Notes: a model not told the origin generated them from the sequence alone. Shown: positions 1-6,401, numbered from the stretch's first letter. The stretch is DNA of 8,970 nucleotides from an uncultured Chloroflexota bacterium (GCA_903871975.1 CAIQIY010000452.1:1-8970), one strand, 5' to 3'. A program made the numbers and translations.

Positions 1-28
1 CACACCGCACGACCGGCCGGGTCGCCGC

Positions 29-1429
29 TCATCCGGGCGTACTGCCAGCGCGCCGCAGCGTGATGGTGAAGCGCGTACCGACGCCGGGGGTGCTGTCGAC
101 GGCGAGCTGCCCGTCCAGCGCCGCGACGATGCCGGCCGCGATCGCCAGGCCGAGGCCGGCGTTGCCGGTGTCACGTTGGCGTGCATCATCGACGCGGTAG
201 AACGCCTCGAAGATGCGTGGCAGATGCTCGGCGGCGATGCCGACGCCGGTATCGCCGACGCTGATGACGACGTGGTTCGGCTGCAGGGCACCATCGAGCG
301 TGACCTGCCCACCGGCCGGCGTATGACGCACGGCGTTGTCGAGCAGGATGAGCAACACCTGCCGCAGGCGCTCGCGATCGGCATGTGCCACACCCGCGCA
401 GTCGGCCGCGCGTACCACGACGCCGCGTTCGGCGGCCAACCGCGCCATCTGGCGCGCCACGTCGTCGCAGAGCGGCGCGAGCGCCACCGGCTCCAGCGAC
501 CACCGCAGGGCGCCGGCATCGATGCGCGACAACAGCAACAGGTCATCGACCAGGCGACGCATGTGGTCGCTCTCGCTGATGATGTCGGCACACAGTTGCC
601 GCTGTTCGTCGTCGCCGGGTGGCGTGCTGCGCTGGGCCACCTCGGCGCTGGCGCGAATGAGCGTCAGGGGCGTGCGCAGTTCGTGGCTGGCGCTGGCGAT
701 GAAGCGCTGTTGCCGCTGCCACGCGTCTTCGGCCGGCCGGATGGCGCGCCCGGCCAGCCACCAGCTCGCCAGGCCCACCAGCAGCATGCTGCTCGCGCCG
801 ATCGTCACCAGGCCCAGCGCCAGGCGCTCGAGCACCCGGTGCTGATCGCGCAGCGGGCGACCGAGCTGCAGCGCCGCCGGCCCGCCCGGCTGGTCGAATC
901 GGTAGGTCAGCAGGCGATACGGCCCGCCATCACCCAGCACGACGGTACGCACATCGCGCCCGTGGCGCTGCGCAGCCGCGAAGGCGGCCTGATCGGTGAG
1001 CGGTGGCGCCGTGCCGGCATCGACGTCCGGAGCAAACAGCACACGGCCGGCACCATCGAGCAGCACCACCGTGATCGCCGCCAGCTCGGCCGCATCGGCG
1101 GGTTCGTCGACGAGCAGGCCGTCGTCGTCATCCTCGCCGTCGTCCTCCTCGTGGTCCTCGGTGTCGCCGGGGCGGGGCGGTACTGCCGGCACCACCGTCG
1201 CACCATCGCGCAGCGTGCTCCAATCGCGATCTGCCGCGCGCAGCTCGGCGGGGATCGGCGCGCGCAGCGCGTGGAACTCGTGGGCCATCTGGTGGGCCAG
1301 CGCCAGATCGGTGACGTCGGCGAAATAGCGCGCGATGATCCCGTAGACCCCGATGCCGGAGACGACGAGCAGCAGCAGCGCAGCACCGGCGTACAGCATC
1401 GTGAGCTGGACGCGCAACCGTGGCAGCAT
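29..1429 (-). CDS. Sensor histidine kinase (two-component, CusS/BaeS-like layout, HAMP-poor)
   Basis: Membrane-bound kinase of 466 aa that should autophosphorylate on His and pass phosphate to the regulator encoded just upstream. Seen: TM1 at about residues 9-32; an extracytoplasmic sensor region of about 33-202; TM2 at about 203-226; then only about 15 residues (AIRPAEDAWQRQQRF) before the H-box, so a full HAMP domain is missing. H-box SHELRTPL has His249; the N-box LLDNAVRHT has Asn365; G1 DTGVGI is at 393-398; the F-box is IFEAFYR; G2 GLGLAI is at 425-430. The sensor region contains an Asp/Glu-rich stretch at about residues 89-112. The start was placed at ATG 1429 because it overlaps the regulator's TGA by one base (TGATG) and puts TM1 at the N terminus; the open frame extends further upstream, but only into an antisense-like shadow of the regulator. 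Ligand unknown. The family assignment is secure; the specific stimulus is not. Confidence 0.95.
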   Translation of the reverse strand: MLPRLRVQLTMLYAGAALLLLVVSGIGVYGIIARYFADVTDLALAHQMAHEFHALRAPIPAELRAADRDWSTLRDGATVVPAVPPRPGDTEDHEEDDGEDDDDGLLVDEPADAAELAAITVVLLDGAGRVLFAPDVDAGTAPPLTDQAAFAAAQRHGRDVRTVVLGDGGPYRLLTYRFDQPGGPAALQLGRPLRDQHRVLERLALGLVTIGASSMLLVGLASWWLAGRAIRPAEDAWQRQQRFIASASHELRTPLTLIRASAEVAQRSTPPGDDEQRQLCADIISESDHMRRLVDDLLLLSRIDAGALRWSLEPVALAPLCDDVARQMARLAAERGVVVRAADCAGVAHADRERLRQVLLILLDNAVRHTPAGGQVTLDGALQPNHVVISVGDTGVGIAAEHLPRIFEAFYRVDDARQRDTGNAGLGLAIAAGIVAALDGQLAVDSTPGVGTRFTITLRRAGSTPG

Positions 1430-2103
1430 CACTCGGCCTCGAGGCGGTAGCCGATGCCGCGCACTGTGGTGATGAGGTCGCGCTCGCGCGGCTCGTTGAG
1501 CTTGCGCCGCAGGTACGAGACGTACACATCGACCATCTGCGGCTGCACGTCGCGATCGCCGGGCCACACGTGGTCGAGAATGCGGCTGCGGCTGAGCGTC
1601 TGGCCACGGTGGCGGAGCAGAAACTCCAGCAGGTTCCACTCGGTCAGCGTCAGCTCGAGCACGCGTGTGCCACGCCGCGCCGTGTGCCCGCGCAGATCGA
1701 GGACCAGCTCGCCGGCGCGCAGCTCATCGAGCGCGCCGTCGTGGCTGCCACGCCGCGCCAGCGCCCGCACGCGCATCAGCAGCTCCTCGAAGGCGAACGG
1801 CTTGACCAGGTAGTCGTCGACGCCGCTGGCGAAGCCGACTGCCTTGTCTTCGAGCTGGCCGCGTGCGGTGAGCATGAGTACGGCCGTCGGCACCCGTGCG
1901 GCGCGCATGCCGCGCACGATCGCCGGGCCATCGCGCCCCGGCAGCATCCAGTCGATCACGGCGACGTCGAATGTGCCGCCGAGCGCCAGATCGAGGCCGG
2001 CGTCGCCATCGTGGGCCATGCTGACGCGCCAGTGCTCGTCGTGCAGCACGCGCGCCATCAGCCGCGCCAGCCGTTGATCGTCTTCGATGAGCAGAACGTT
2101 CAT
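1429..2103 (-). CDS. OmpR-family response regulator
   Basis: DNA-binding regulator of 224 aa, first gene of the two-component operon. Receiver domain at residues 1-115: acidic pocket Asp8/Asp9, phosphoacceptor Asp51 (VIDWMLPGRDG), Thr79 (LMLTA) and Lys101 (LVKPF). C-terminal winged helix from about residue 125 to the end, with the typical LTLTEWNLLEFLLRHRGQ and VDVYVSYLRRKL segments and the final RGIGYRL wing. The start is ATG 2103: a GTG at 2112 in the same frame overlaps the AGGAGGT ribosome binding site at 2111-2117, while ATG 2103 lies 8 nt behind it and gives the canonical MNVLLIEDD opening. The stop overlaps the kinase start by one base, so coupled translation is likely. It is divergent from the DUF5666 repeat protein, which is the obvious candidate target (inference). 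Confidence 0.96.
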   Translation of the reverse strand: MNVLLIEDDQRLARLMARVLHDEHWRVSMAHDGDAGLDLALGGTFDVAVIDWMLPGRDGPAIVRGMRAARVPTAVLMLTARGQLEDKAVGFASGVDDYLVKPFAFEELLMRVRALARRGSHDGALDELRAGELVLDLRGHTARRGTRVLELTLTEWNLLEFLLRHRGQTLSRSRILDHVWPGDRDVQPQMVDVYVSYLRRKLNEPRERDLITTVRGIGYRLEAE

Positions 2104-2110
2104 CGCCGTC

Positions 2111-2117
2111 ACCTCCT
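2111..2117 (-). promoter_or_regulatory. Ribosome binding site fixing the response-regulator start
   Basis: AGGAGGT on the minus strand, with the AGGAGG core 8 nt before ATG 2103. The in-frame GTG at 2112 is built from the last bases of this site and so cannot be the start served by it. Confidence 0.8.
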
Positions 2118-2141
2118 GCCGCCATCATACGTCACCTTTCT

Positions 2142-2186
2142 TGGAATGGGATGGGAAGCCGGCCGGTCGCCGTTCATCCGATTCCA
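2142..2186. promoter_or_regulatory. 12-nt inverted repeat in the divergent regulator/DUF5666 gap, candidate operator
   Basis: TGGAATGGGATG (2142-2153) and CATCCGATTCCA (2175-2186) are inverted copies matching at 11 of 12 positions, separated by 21 bp. They sit between the response-regulator start and the DUF5666 gene start. An operator for the adjacent OmpR-type regulator would fit the position, although OmpR proteins more often bind direct repeats; an RNA hairpin in either leader is an alternative. No clear -35/-10 pair was found on either strand here. Confidence 0.45.
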
Positions 2187-2253
2187 GTCTGCATGGGGGA
2201 TGATGTCCATGGTTGATCGGCCACCGCGCTGGTGCGGCTGGCAGCCAAGCGAT

Positions 2254-2258
2254 GGAGG
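2254..2258 (+). promoter_or_regulatory. Ribosome binding site fixing the DUF5666 protein start
   Basis: GGAGG ends 8 nt before ATG 2267. That ATG begins directly with a signal peptide, so the in-frame TTG at 2213, 18 codons upstream, is not the start. Confidence 0.75.
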
Positions 2259-2266
2259 ACACCGGG

Positions 2267-4033
2267 ATGGTTGCATGGATCGTGCGTACGCTCGCCGTGG
2301 CGATGCTGCTGGGCGGTGGCATGCCGGCCGCCGGCGCCGTCGACACCGCGGCTCGGCCAGCGCCCGCCGGCCTGCTGCAGGCAGCAGACGATGACGATGA
2401 CGAGGATGACGACGACGACGGCAATCGCCGTCTGCGTGGGCTGGTCGCAGCATTGCCCGCCGACCGGCTCGGCGATTGGTTGGTCGGTGATGTGACGGTG
2501 CGTGTCGACGCTGCCACCCGCATCGACGAGGACGACGAGCCGATCACGGTCGGCACCTGCGTGTCGGTGCAGTACCGCATCACCGCCGGCATCGCACGGG
2601 CGCGGCGGATCGCCGGCACCGATGCCTGGCACTGCGATGGCACCAGCCCGACGCCGGCACGCGAGGCGACCGGTGTGCTCGAACGCCTGCCTGATGGCAT
2701 GATCGGGGTGTGGCGTGTCGCGGGCGTCGAGTACACCAGCGATGCGCAGACGACGCTCGAGCTCGACCACGGGCCGTTCGTGCTCGGCGGCTGTGTCGAC
2801 GTCCGCTATCGCGCCGACTTCCGTGCGATCGAGATCGGCACCACCGAGGCGGACGACTGCGGCGATACGGCGACCCGCACACAGACCGGGACCATCGGCG
2901 CGCGGCCGGCAGGCACGATCGGCGACTGGACCATCGGCGCAGTGACGGCGACCGCCGACATGCAGACGACCGTCGACACCGAGGACGGCCCGCTGGCGGT
3001 CGGTGGCTGTGCGACGCTGCGCTGGCATGCGCAGGCCGGCGGGAACCGTGCCGTCGGGATCGAGGCCGAGCACCGCTGGCGCTGTGGCGATGGCAGTGCG
3101 ACCAATCGCCGCTACGGCACGGTCGATGTCCTCCCGGCGACGACGCTCGGCGTCTGGACGATCGCCGGTGAGCAGTATCGCGTCGATGAATCGACGCAGA
3201 TCGAGGCCGATGACGACCATCCCATCGTGGTAGGTGGGTGCGTGCGCGTGACATCGGCAGTCGTCGCCGGCGTCAACCAGGCGTATCGCATCCATGCCAG
3301 CGATGCCGAGCGCTGTGCTGGCGGTGCCCCCGACGACCGCGAGACCCAACGCGTCTATGCGACGATCACCGCCATGCCGGCGCCGCCATTCCTGGGCAGC
3401 TGGACGATCGGCACGCTCACCGCGCTGGCCGATGCGGACACCCGCTTCGAATCCGGTGCCAGCATGGCGGTCGGCGACTGCGTCGAAGCCGAATACCGCG
3501 TCGTCGCCGGGGCCAACCGCCTCACCGCCGTCGAGCCACGCCGGGCGGCACGGTGCGCCGACGGCGTGACGCGCGGCTACGGCACCCTGACGGTCATCCC
3601 GGCCGGTGGCGCTGTCGGCGACTGGACCATCGGCGGGACGGTGGTGCGGGTCGATGGCAGCACGGTGCTGGACCAGGAGCACGGCCCATTCGTCATCGGC
3701 GCGTGGGTCGAGCTGCATGCCCGGCTGGTCGGCGGCCGGCTGACGGCGACGCGGCTCGAGACGGCGGTCGCGCCGGGAACTGGCGGCATCGATGCGGTCG
3801 GTACCCTCGATGCCCGCCCGACCGATGACGCTGGCGCGTGGGTCATTGGCGGAACCAGCTACACGGCGACCGATGATGTCCAGGTGGCGCTGGATGCCGC
3901 GGCAGCGCGGTCGCGGTCGGCGACGCCGGTGTTCGTCACCGTCAATGCGTATCGCGATGCGGCTGGTGTGCTGCGCCTCACCCAGGTGCGGAGCGGTGGC
4001 TATACGCTGCTGGTGCCGGCGCTGCGCCGGTGA
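2267..4033 (+). CDS. Secreted seven-repeat DUF5666-like protein with acidic N-terminal run
   Basis: Exported protein of 588 aa, function unknown. Seen: a signal peptide at residues 1-24 (WIVRTLAVAMLLGGG core, likely cleavage after AGA); no lipobox Cys; then an acidic run at 41-51 (five Asp, Glu, five Asp). The rest is seven tandem units of 72-81 aa starting at about 57, 135, 207, 283, 364, 438 and 511. Each has a Pro-containing opening, a G-x-W-x-[IV] core (Trp71, 149, 221, 297, 379, 453, 525) and a short beta-rich body; this pattern matches DUF5666, a small predicted beta domain. Units 1-5 each carry two Cys (98/123, 176/198, 248/273, 325/350, 405/430); units 6 and 7 have none. There is no C-terminal TM or sortase motif, so it is probably free or surface-associated. 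It is divergent from the two-component operon, which suggests regulation by it (inference). Domain name from pattern recognition, about 80% sure. Confidence 0.88.
   Translation: MVAWIVRTLAVAMLLGGGMPAAGAVDTAARPAPAGLLQAADDDDDEDDDDDGNRRLRGLVAALPADRLGDWLVGDVTVRVDAATRIDEDDEPITVGTCVSVQYRITAGIARARRIAGTDAWHCDGTSPTPAREATGVLERLPDGMIGVWRVAGVEYTSDAQTTLELDHGPFVLGGCVDVRYRADFRAIEIGTTEADDCGDTATRTQTGTIGARPAGTIGDWTIGAVTATADMQTTVDTEDGPLAVGGCATLRWHAQAGGNRAVGIEAEHRWRCGDGSATNRRYGTVDVLPATTLGVWTIAGEQYRVDESTQIEADDDHPIVVGGCVRVTSAVVAGVNQAYRIHASDAERCAGGAPDDRETQRVYATITAMPAPPFLGSWTIGTLTALADADTRFESGASMAVGDCVEAEYRVVAGANRLTAVEPRRAARCADGVTRGYGTLTVIPAGGAVGDWTIGGTVVRVDGSTVLDQEHGPFVIGAWVELHARLVGGRLTATRLETAVAPGTGGIDAVGTLDARPTDDAGAWVIGGTSYTATDDVQVALDAAAARSRSATPVFVTVNAYRDAAGVLRLTQVRSGGYTLLVPALRR
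2387..2419 (+). repeat. GAC/GAT/GAG triplet run encoding 11 acidic residues
   Basis: Eleven consecutive Asp/Glu codons, a mix of GAC and GAT with one GAG. The mixed codons argue that the acidic protein sequence is maintained and that this is not only a recent triplet expansion. Length variation between strains is possible. Confidence 0.7.
2435..4030 (+). repeat. Seven tandem DUF5666-like coding repeats
   Basis: Protein-level repeats of 78, 72, 76, 81, 74, 73 and 78 residues (residues 57-588). Shared landmarks are the G-x-W-x-[IV]-[GA] core near the start and, in units 1-5, a G-x-C in the middle and a C-x-[DG] near the end. The units have diverged clearly at the DNA level, so duplication is old. 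Confidence 0.8.
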
Positions 4034-4208
4034 TGGTGCTGCGGCGCGCCATCCCGGCTTCGGCGACGCGCAGCCAGCCGCTTGGGGGCGGGTGGCGGCC
4101 GGGGCGCCCGGGTACGTGCGCTCGGTCGTGGTGCCGCGACACCGTCATCGCGCCATGCGTTTGGACGCAGCCTGGCATCACTGGCTGCAGGCATATGCCC
4201 CCTCGCCA
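4034..4208. other. Intergenic stretch with two short symmetric elements
   Basis: No coding region recognised. It holds a 6-bp stem GCAGCC/GGCTGC (4167-4172 with 4183-4188, 10-nt loop) and a perfect 10-bp palindrome GGCATATGCC (4190-4199) that ends 11 bp before the -35 of the next promoter. A short GC stem CCGGG/CCCGG with a 3-nt loop lies at 4099-4111. None is followed by a T-run, so no intrinsic terminator for the DUF5666 gene is claimed. Confidence 0.4.
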
Positions 4209-4210
4209 GC

Positions 4211-4238
4211 TGCACACGTAGAACACATGTGCTACAAT
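4211..4238 (+). promoter_or_regulatory. Extended -10 promoter for the SRPBCC-VOC gene
   Basis: -10 TACAAT at 4233-4238 is preceded by TGC (extended -10). The -35-like TGCACA at 4211-4216 (4 of 6 to TTGACA) stands 16 bp upstream. GCACA (4212-4216) and TGTGC (4228-4232) form a small inverted repeat within the promoter, a possible repressor site. Transcription would start near 4245, giving a leader of about 100 nt. Confidence 0.6.
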
Positions 4239-4250
4239 GCTGTGGCGATG

Positions 4251-4302
4251 CCGTGCCACAAGCCCGCCACGAACCGGCGGGCATGCCATGCTGCCGGCAC
4301 GG
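4251..4302 (+). promoter_or_regulatory. Nested stem-loop in the 5' leader
   Basis: Outer stem CCGTGCC (4251-4257) pairs with GGCACGG (4296-4302). Inner stem GCCCGCC (4262-4268) pairs with GGCGGGC (4276-4282) around a 7-nt loop. Both are perfect 7-bp helices inside the predicted leader between the extended -10 promoter and the start codon. No known riboswitch class was recognised, and GC-rich DNA makes chance pairing possible. Confidence 0.4.
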
Positions 4303-4347
4303 TGCGGGCAGTCGGGCGCCGGCGCGACAGGTGCCGAGAGGAGCACG

Positions 4348-5277
4348 ATGACGATCATGATCGAGGCGGCGATCGCCGCACCCATCGAACACGTGTGGCG
4401 GGCGTGGACCACCGCCGACGACATCACGCACTGGAACGCCGCATCGACGGACTGGCATTGCCCATCCGCCGCCATCGACCTTCGCCCTGGCGGTGCCTTC
4501 TCGTATCGCATGGAAGCCCGGGACGGCAGCATGGGTTTCGACTTCGCGGGGACGTTCACCGTTGTCGAACCATACCGGCGGATCGCCTACATGCTGGGCG
4601 ATGAACGCTCGGTGGTCGTCGAATTCATCCCGGCCGCGCCGCTGGTGATCGTGCGCGAGACGATCGATCGTGATCCGTCCCACAGCGCCGAGCAACAGCA
4701 GGCCGGTTGGCAAGCCATCCTCGACACCTTCAAGCGCCATGTCGAAGGCGGTGAACCGGCGGAACCGCGCGCGCGCCGGGGGGAGCAGCCAGTCGTGGCC
4801 AGGCAGAAGATCACGCCGTTTCTGTGGTTTGATGGCCAGGCCGAAGCAGCAGCGCGCTACTACGTGTCGCACCTGCCCGATTCGCGCATTGACACCATCG
4901 TCCGCGCGCCAGCCGATCATCCCAGCGGCCGCGCCGGAGCCGTCCTGACGGTCGAGTTCACCCTGTGCGGTCACCGGTATGTCGCGTTGAACGGTGGGCC
5001 GGGTGTGGCATTCACCCAGGCGGTCTCGTTTCAGATCACCTGCGCTGATCAGGCCGAAGTCGACCGGCTGTGGCTGGCGCTCGCCGAGGGCGGGGCCGAG
5101 GGGCAATGCGGCTGGCTCACGGATCGCTGGGGCCTGTCGTGGCAAGTGGTACCGACGCGGCTGCACGAGTTGCTGGGCGACCCGGATGGTGATCGCGCGC
5201 GACGCACGATGGAAGCCATGCTCACGATGCGAAAGCTGAACATCGCCGAACTCGAACGCGCCGCGGCCCAGGCCTAG
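4348..5277 (+). CDS. Fusion of AHSA1-type SRPBCC domain and PhnB-like VOC domain
   Basis: Soluble cytoplasmic protein of 309 aa. Residues 1-135 are an AHSA1/START-like SRPBCC domain: APIEHVWRAWTTADDITHWN, then LRPGGAFSYRMEA, FAGTFTVVEPYRRIAYML, and a C-terminal helix GWQAILDTFKRHVE. Residues 153-305 are a VOC domain of the PhnB / 3-demethylubiquinone-9 3-methyltransferase-like group (PF06983 type): KITPFLWFDGQAEAAARYY, VEFTLCGHRYVALNGGP, EGGAEGQCGWLTDRWGLSWQVVP, and the final MEAMLTMRKLNIAELE. A linker of about 17 residues joins them. Families like these are often small-molecule binding or resistance-type proteins and are commonly encoded as separate neighbours; no substrate can be named. Start ATG 4348 follows AGGAG (4339-4343) with a short 4-nt gap; ATG 4357 is the alternative. 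A GTG at 4795 with GGGGGGAG 10 nt upstream could start the VOC domain alone. Confidence 0.9.
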   Translation: MTIMIEAAIAAPIEHVWRAWTTADDITHWNAASTDWHCPSAAIDLRPGGAFSYRMEARDGSMGFDFAGTFTVVEPYRRIAYMLGDERSVVVEFIPAAPLVIVRETIDRDPSHSAEQQQAGWQAILDTFKRHVEGGEPAEPRARRGEQPVVARQKITPFLWFDGQAEAAARYYVSHLPDSRIDTIVRAPADHPSGRAGAVLTVEFTLCGHRYVALNGGPGVAFTQAVSFQITCADQAEVDRLWLALAEGGAEGQCGWLTDRWGLSWQVVPTRLHELLGDPDGDRARRTMEAMLTMRKLNIAELERAAAQA

Positions 5278-5527
5278 TGGCCCAACCCTCGGCGCATCAC
5301 GTCGCACCAGCGCCCAGGGCATGCATGCGGTACCATGGCGTATGCATCGCGTCGGCGCCCACATGACGTCGGCGCGGCAATGACCGCCACTCCGTCGTCC
5401 GGGGCGTCGCCGCTGCCCACAGCAGGATGGCGCTCGCGCGTCCGGCTGCGGTGGCGCGCCCCTCCCAGGGAGCCGGGCGGCGCATCACCGCAGGATCTGG
5501 CCATGCCCGGCATACCACCGCCACCGC
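5278..5527. other. Intergenic region between convergent genes
   Basis: The SRPBCC-VOC gene and the minus-strand operon converge here. Small open frames of 79-84 codons on the minus strand lack a convincing ribosome binding site and resemble no family I know. The only structure noted is the hairpin at 5321-5347. Confidence 0.4.
5321..5347 (+). terminator. Hairpin downstream of the SRPBCC-VOC gene
   Basis: ATGCATGCG (5321-5329) pairs with CGTATGCAT (5339-5347) over a 9-nt loop: 9 bp including one G-U that only pairs in plus-strand RNA. It lies 43 nt after the stop codon. No T-run follows, so termination or mRNA end protection is only possible, not shown. Confidence 0.3.
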
Positions 5528-5563
5528 GCAGCCGCGGGCAGCTGGCGCCAATCCCGCGGCTGC
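5528..5563 (-). terminator. Strong hairpin after the minus-strand operon
   Basis: Perfect 11-bp arms GCAGCCGCGGG (5528-5538) and CCCGCGGCTGC (5553-5563) around a 14-nt loop that itself contains the palindrome TGGCGCCA. It begins 7 bp beyond the stop codon of the membrane-protein gene. No T-run follows on the minus strand, so it may be a U-less terminator or a 3'-end stabiliser; it could also serve the convergent plus-strand gene. Confidence 0.5.
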
Positions 5564-5570
5564 CGGTCGC

Positions 5571-6305
5571 TCACGAACGCCCGGCGGCGCGCGCGCGCCG
5601 GACCAGCCAGATGCCCGTGAGCAGAAACCAGCCTTGCACGGCAGTCGTCCCGAGCACCGGCACGACCGGGCCAGGGTCGATTCCGACGACGTCGGCCGAC
5701 GTCACCAGCAATGCGCCGGCTGCAACCAACCCTGTGACGCCGAACCAGCGTGGGATCGTGGCGCGACGCCAGCCACCGATGATCAGCAGGGTGATCGAGC
5801 ATGCGGCGATGATGCTGACCCCCAGCACTTCACCGATCGTCCCTCCGTAGGCGTTGAGCAGCTCGTATGCCAGGGTGAGCGTATACCGCTGCTGCTCGTC
5901 GCTCGCCGTGGCCCACATGCGCGCCAGTTCGGGCATGGGGACGAGCCAGCGAATGATGCCGATGCTGCGTGCCAGCGCCGATGCCGTTGCAAGTGCGATG
6001 ATGATCTTCTTGAGGACATGATCACCATCGGGCAACACATATTCGCTCAATAGTGCCATTGTCACCAGGAACAGGATCGAGTAGATCAGATAGGCGATAT
6101 ATCCTGCCGTGACGGAAGCTTGTTGATCGAGCAGTCGTGGCAGCATCGTCGATGCCGGATCGCCGAGACTGATCGGCCAATCAATCGCAGCGCCGAGCAC
6201 CACCGTTGGTATGATGATCAGCAGCGCCTGCACAAGACTGACAGAGCCGGCCCACGCGGCCACGCGGCTGTTGGGGGCATCATGTGTCAGAGCACTCGGT
6301 AGCAT
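5571..6305 (-). CDS. DUF4386-type multi-pass membrane protein
   Basis: Integral membrane protein of 244 aa, function unknown. About six hydrophobic segments are visible, near residues 19-40, 66-88, 99-121, 153-177, 185-205 and 215-235. The segment order, the RSIGIIRWLVPMPELA stretch after the third helix and the GEVLGV start of the fourth match the DUF4386 family as I know it; usual length 220-250 aa. ATG 6305 is chosen because GGGAGGAA stands 7 nt upstream and the protein then opens with a short soluble tail before helix 1. The same frame is open without a stop back through the upstream epimerase-like gene because that gene is apparently frameshifted. Third gene of the minus-strand operon; genes of this family often sit near redox or regulatory genes, but no role can be assigned. 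Confidence 0.85.
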   Translation of the reverse strand: MLPSALTHDAPNSRVAAWAGSVSLVQALLIIIPTVVLGAAIDWPISLGDPASTMLPRLLDQQASVTAGYIAYLIYSILFLVTMALLSEYVLPDGDHVLKKIIIALATASALARSIGIIRWLVPMPELARMWATASDEQQRYTLTLAYELLNAYGGTIGEVLGVSIIAACSITLLIIGGWRRATIPRWFGVTGLVAAGALLVTSADVVGIDPGPVVPVLGTTAVQGWFLLTGIWLVRRARAAGRS

Positions 6306-6310
6306 GTGCG

Positions 6311-6318
6311 TTCCTCCC
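6311..6318 (-). promoter_or_regulatory. Ribosome binding site for the DUF4386 gene
   Basis: GGGAGGAA on the minus strand, its GGAGG core 7 nt before ATG 6305. It supports independent translation of the membrane protein although the reading frame is open upstream. Confidence 0.7.
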
Positions 6319-6352
6319 ATCTCGTCGTCAACGCGACACCATCTATCCTCGG

Positions 6353-6383
6353 GCGTGCGGCGCGGGTCGCATGTGCCGCACGC
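6353..6383 (-). other. Intercistronic hairpin
   Basis: GCGTGCGGC (6353-6361) and GCCGCACGC (6375-6383) are perfect 9-bp arms around a 13-nt loop, in the about 100-bp spacer between the epimerase-like gene's probable stop and the membrane-protein start. It may be an mRNA processing or attenuation element; there is no T-run. Confidence 0.4.
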
Positions 6384-6387
6384 GGCG

Positions 6388-6401
6388 GGCGATGCATCGC
6401 C
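6388..6401. repeat. 14-bp perfect palindrome
   Basis: GGCGATGCATCGCC is fully self-complementary. It lies 4 bp beyond the inferred stop codon (6406-6408) of the epimerase-like gene and next to the intercistronic hairpin. Either a protein-binding site or chance in GC-rich DNA. Confidence 0.4.

Noticed and set aside
176..1450. 424-codon plus-strand open frame opposite the kinase gene
   Set aside because: Lies wholly antisense to a kinase with all its motifs; composition is His/Arg/Gln-rich with no family resemblance.
2104..2112. Upstream GTG start for the response regulator
   Set aside because: The GTG overlaps the AGGAGG site; ATG 2103 has ideal spacing and gives the canonical N terminus.
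2124..2129. TATGAT as -10 of the two-component operon (minus strand)
   Set aside because: No -35 at proper spacing and the start would fall on the ribosome binding site.
2213..2266. TTG start extending the DUF5666 protein by 18 residues
   Set aside because: Would put extra residues before the signal peptide and lacks a ribosome binding site; ATG 2267 has GGAGG at 8 nt.
5274..5551. Small minus-strand open frames of 79 and 84 codons
   Set aside because: Overlap each other, lack ribosome binding sites, resemble no family and one covers the terminator-like hairpin.
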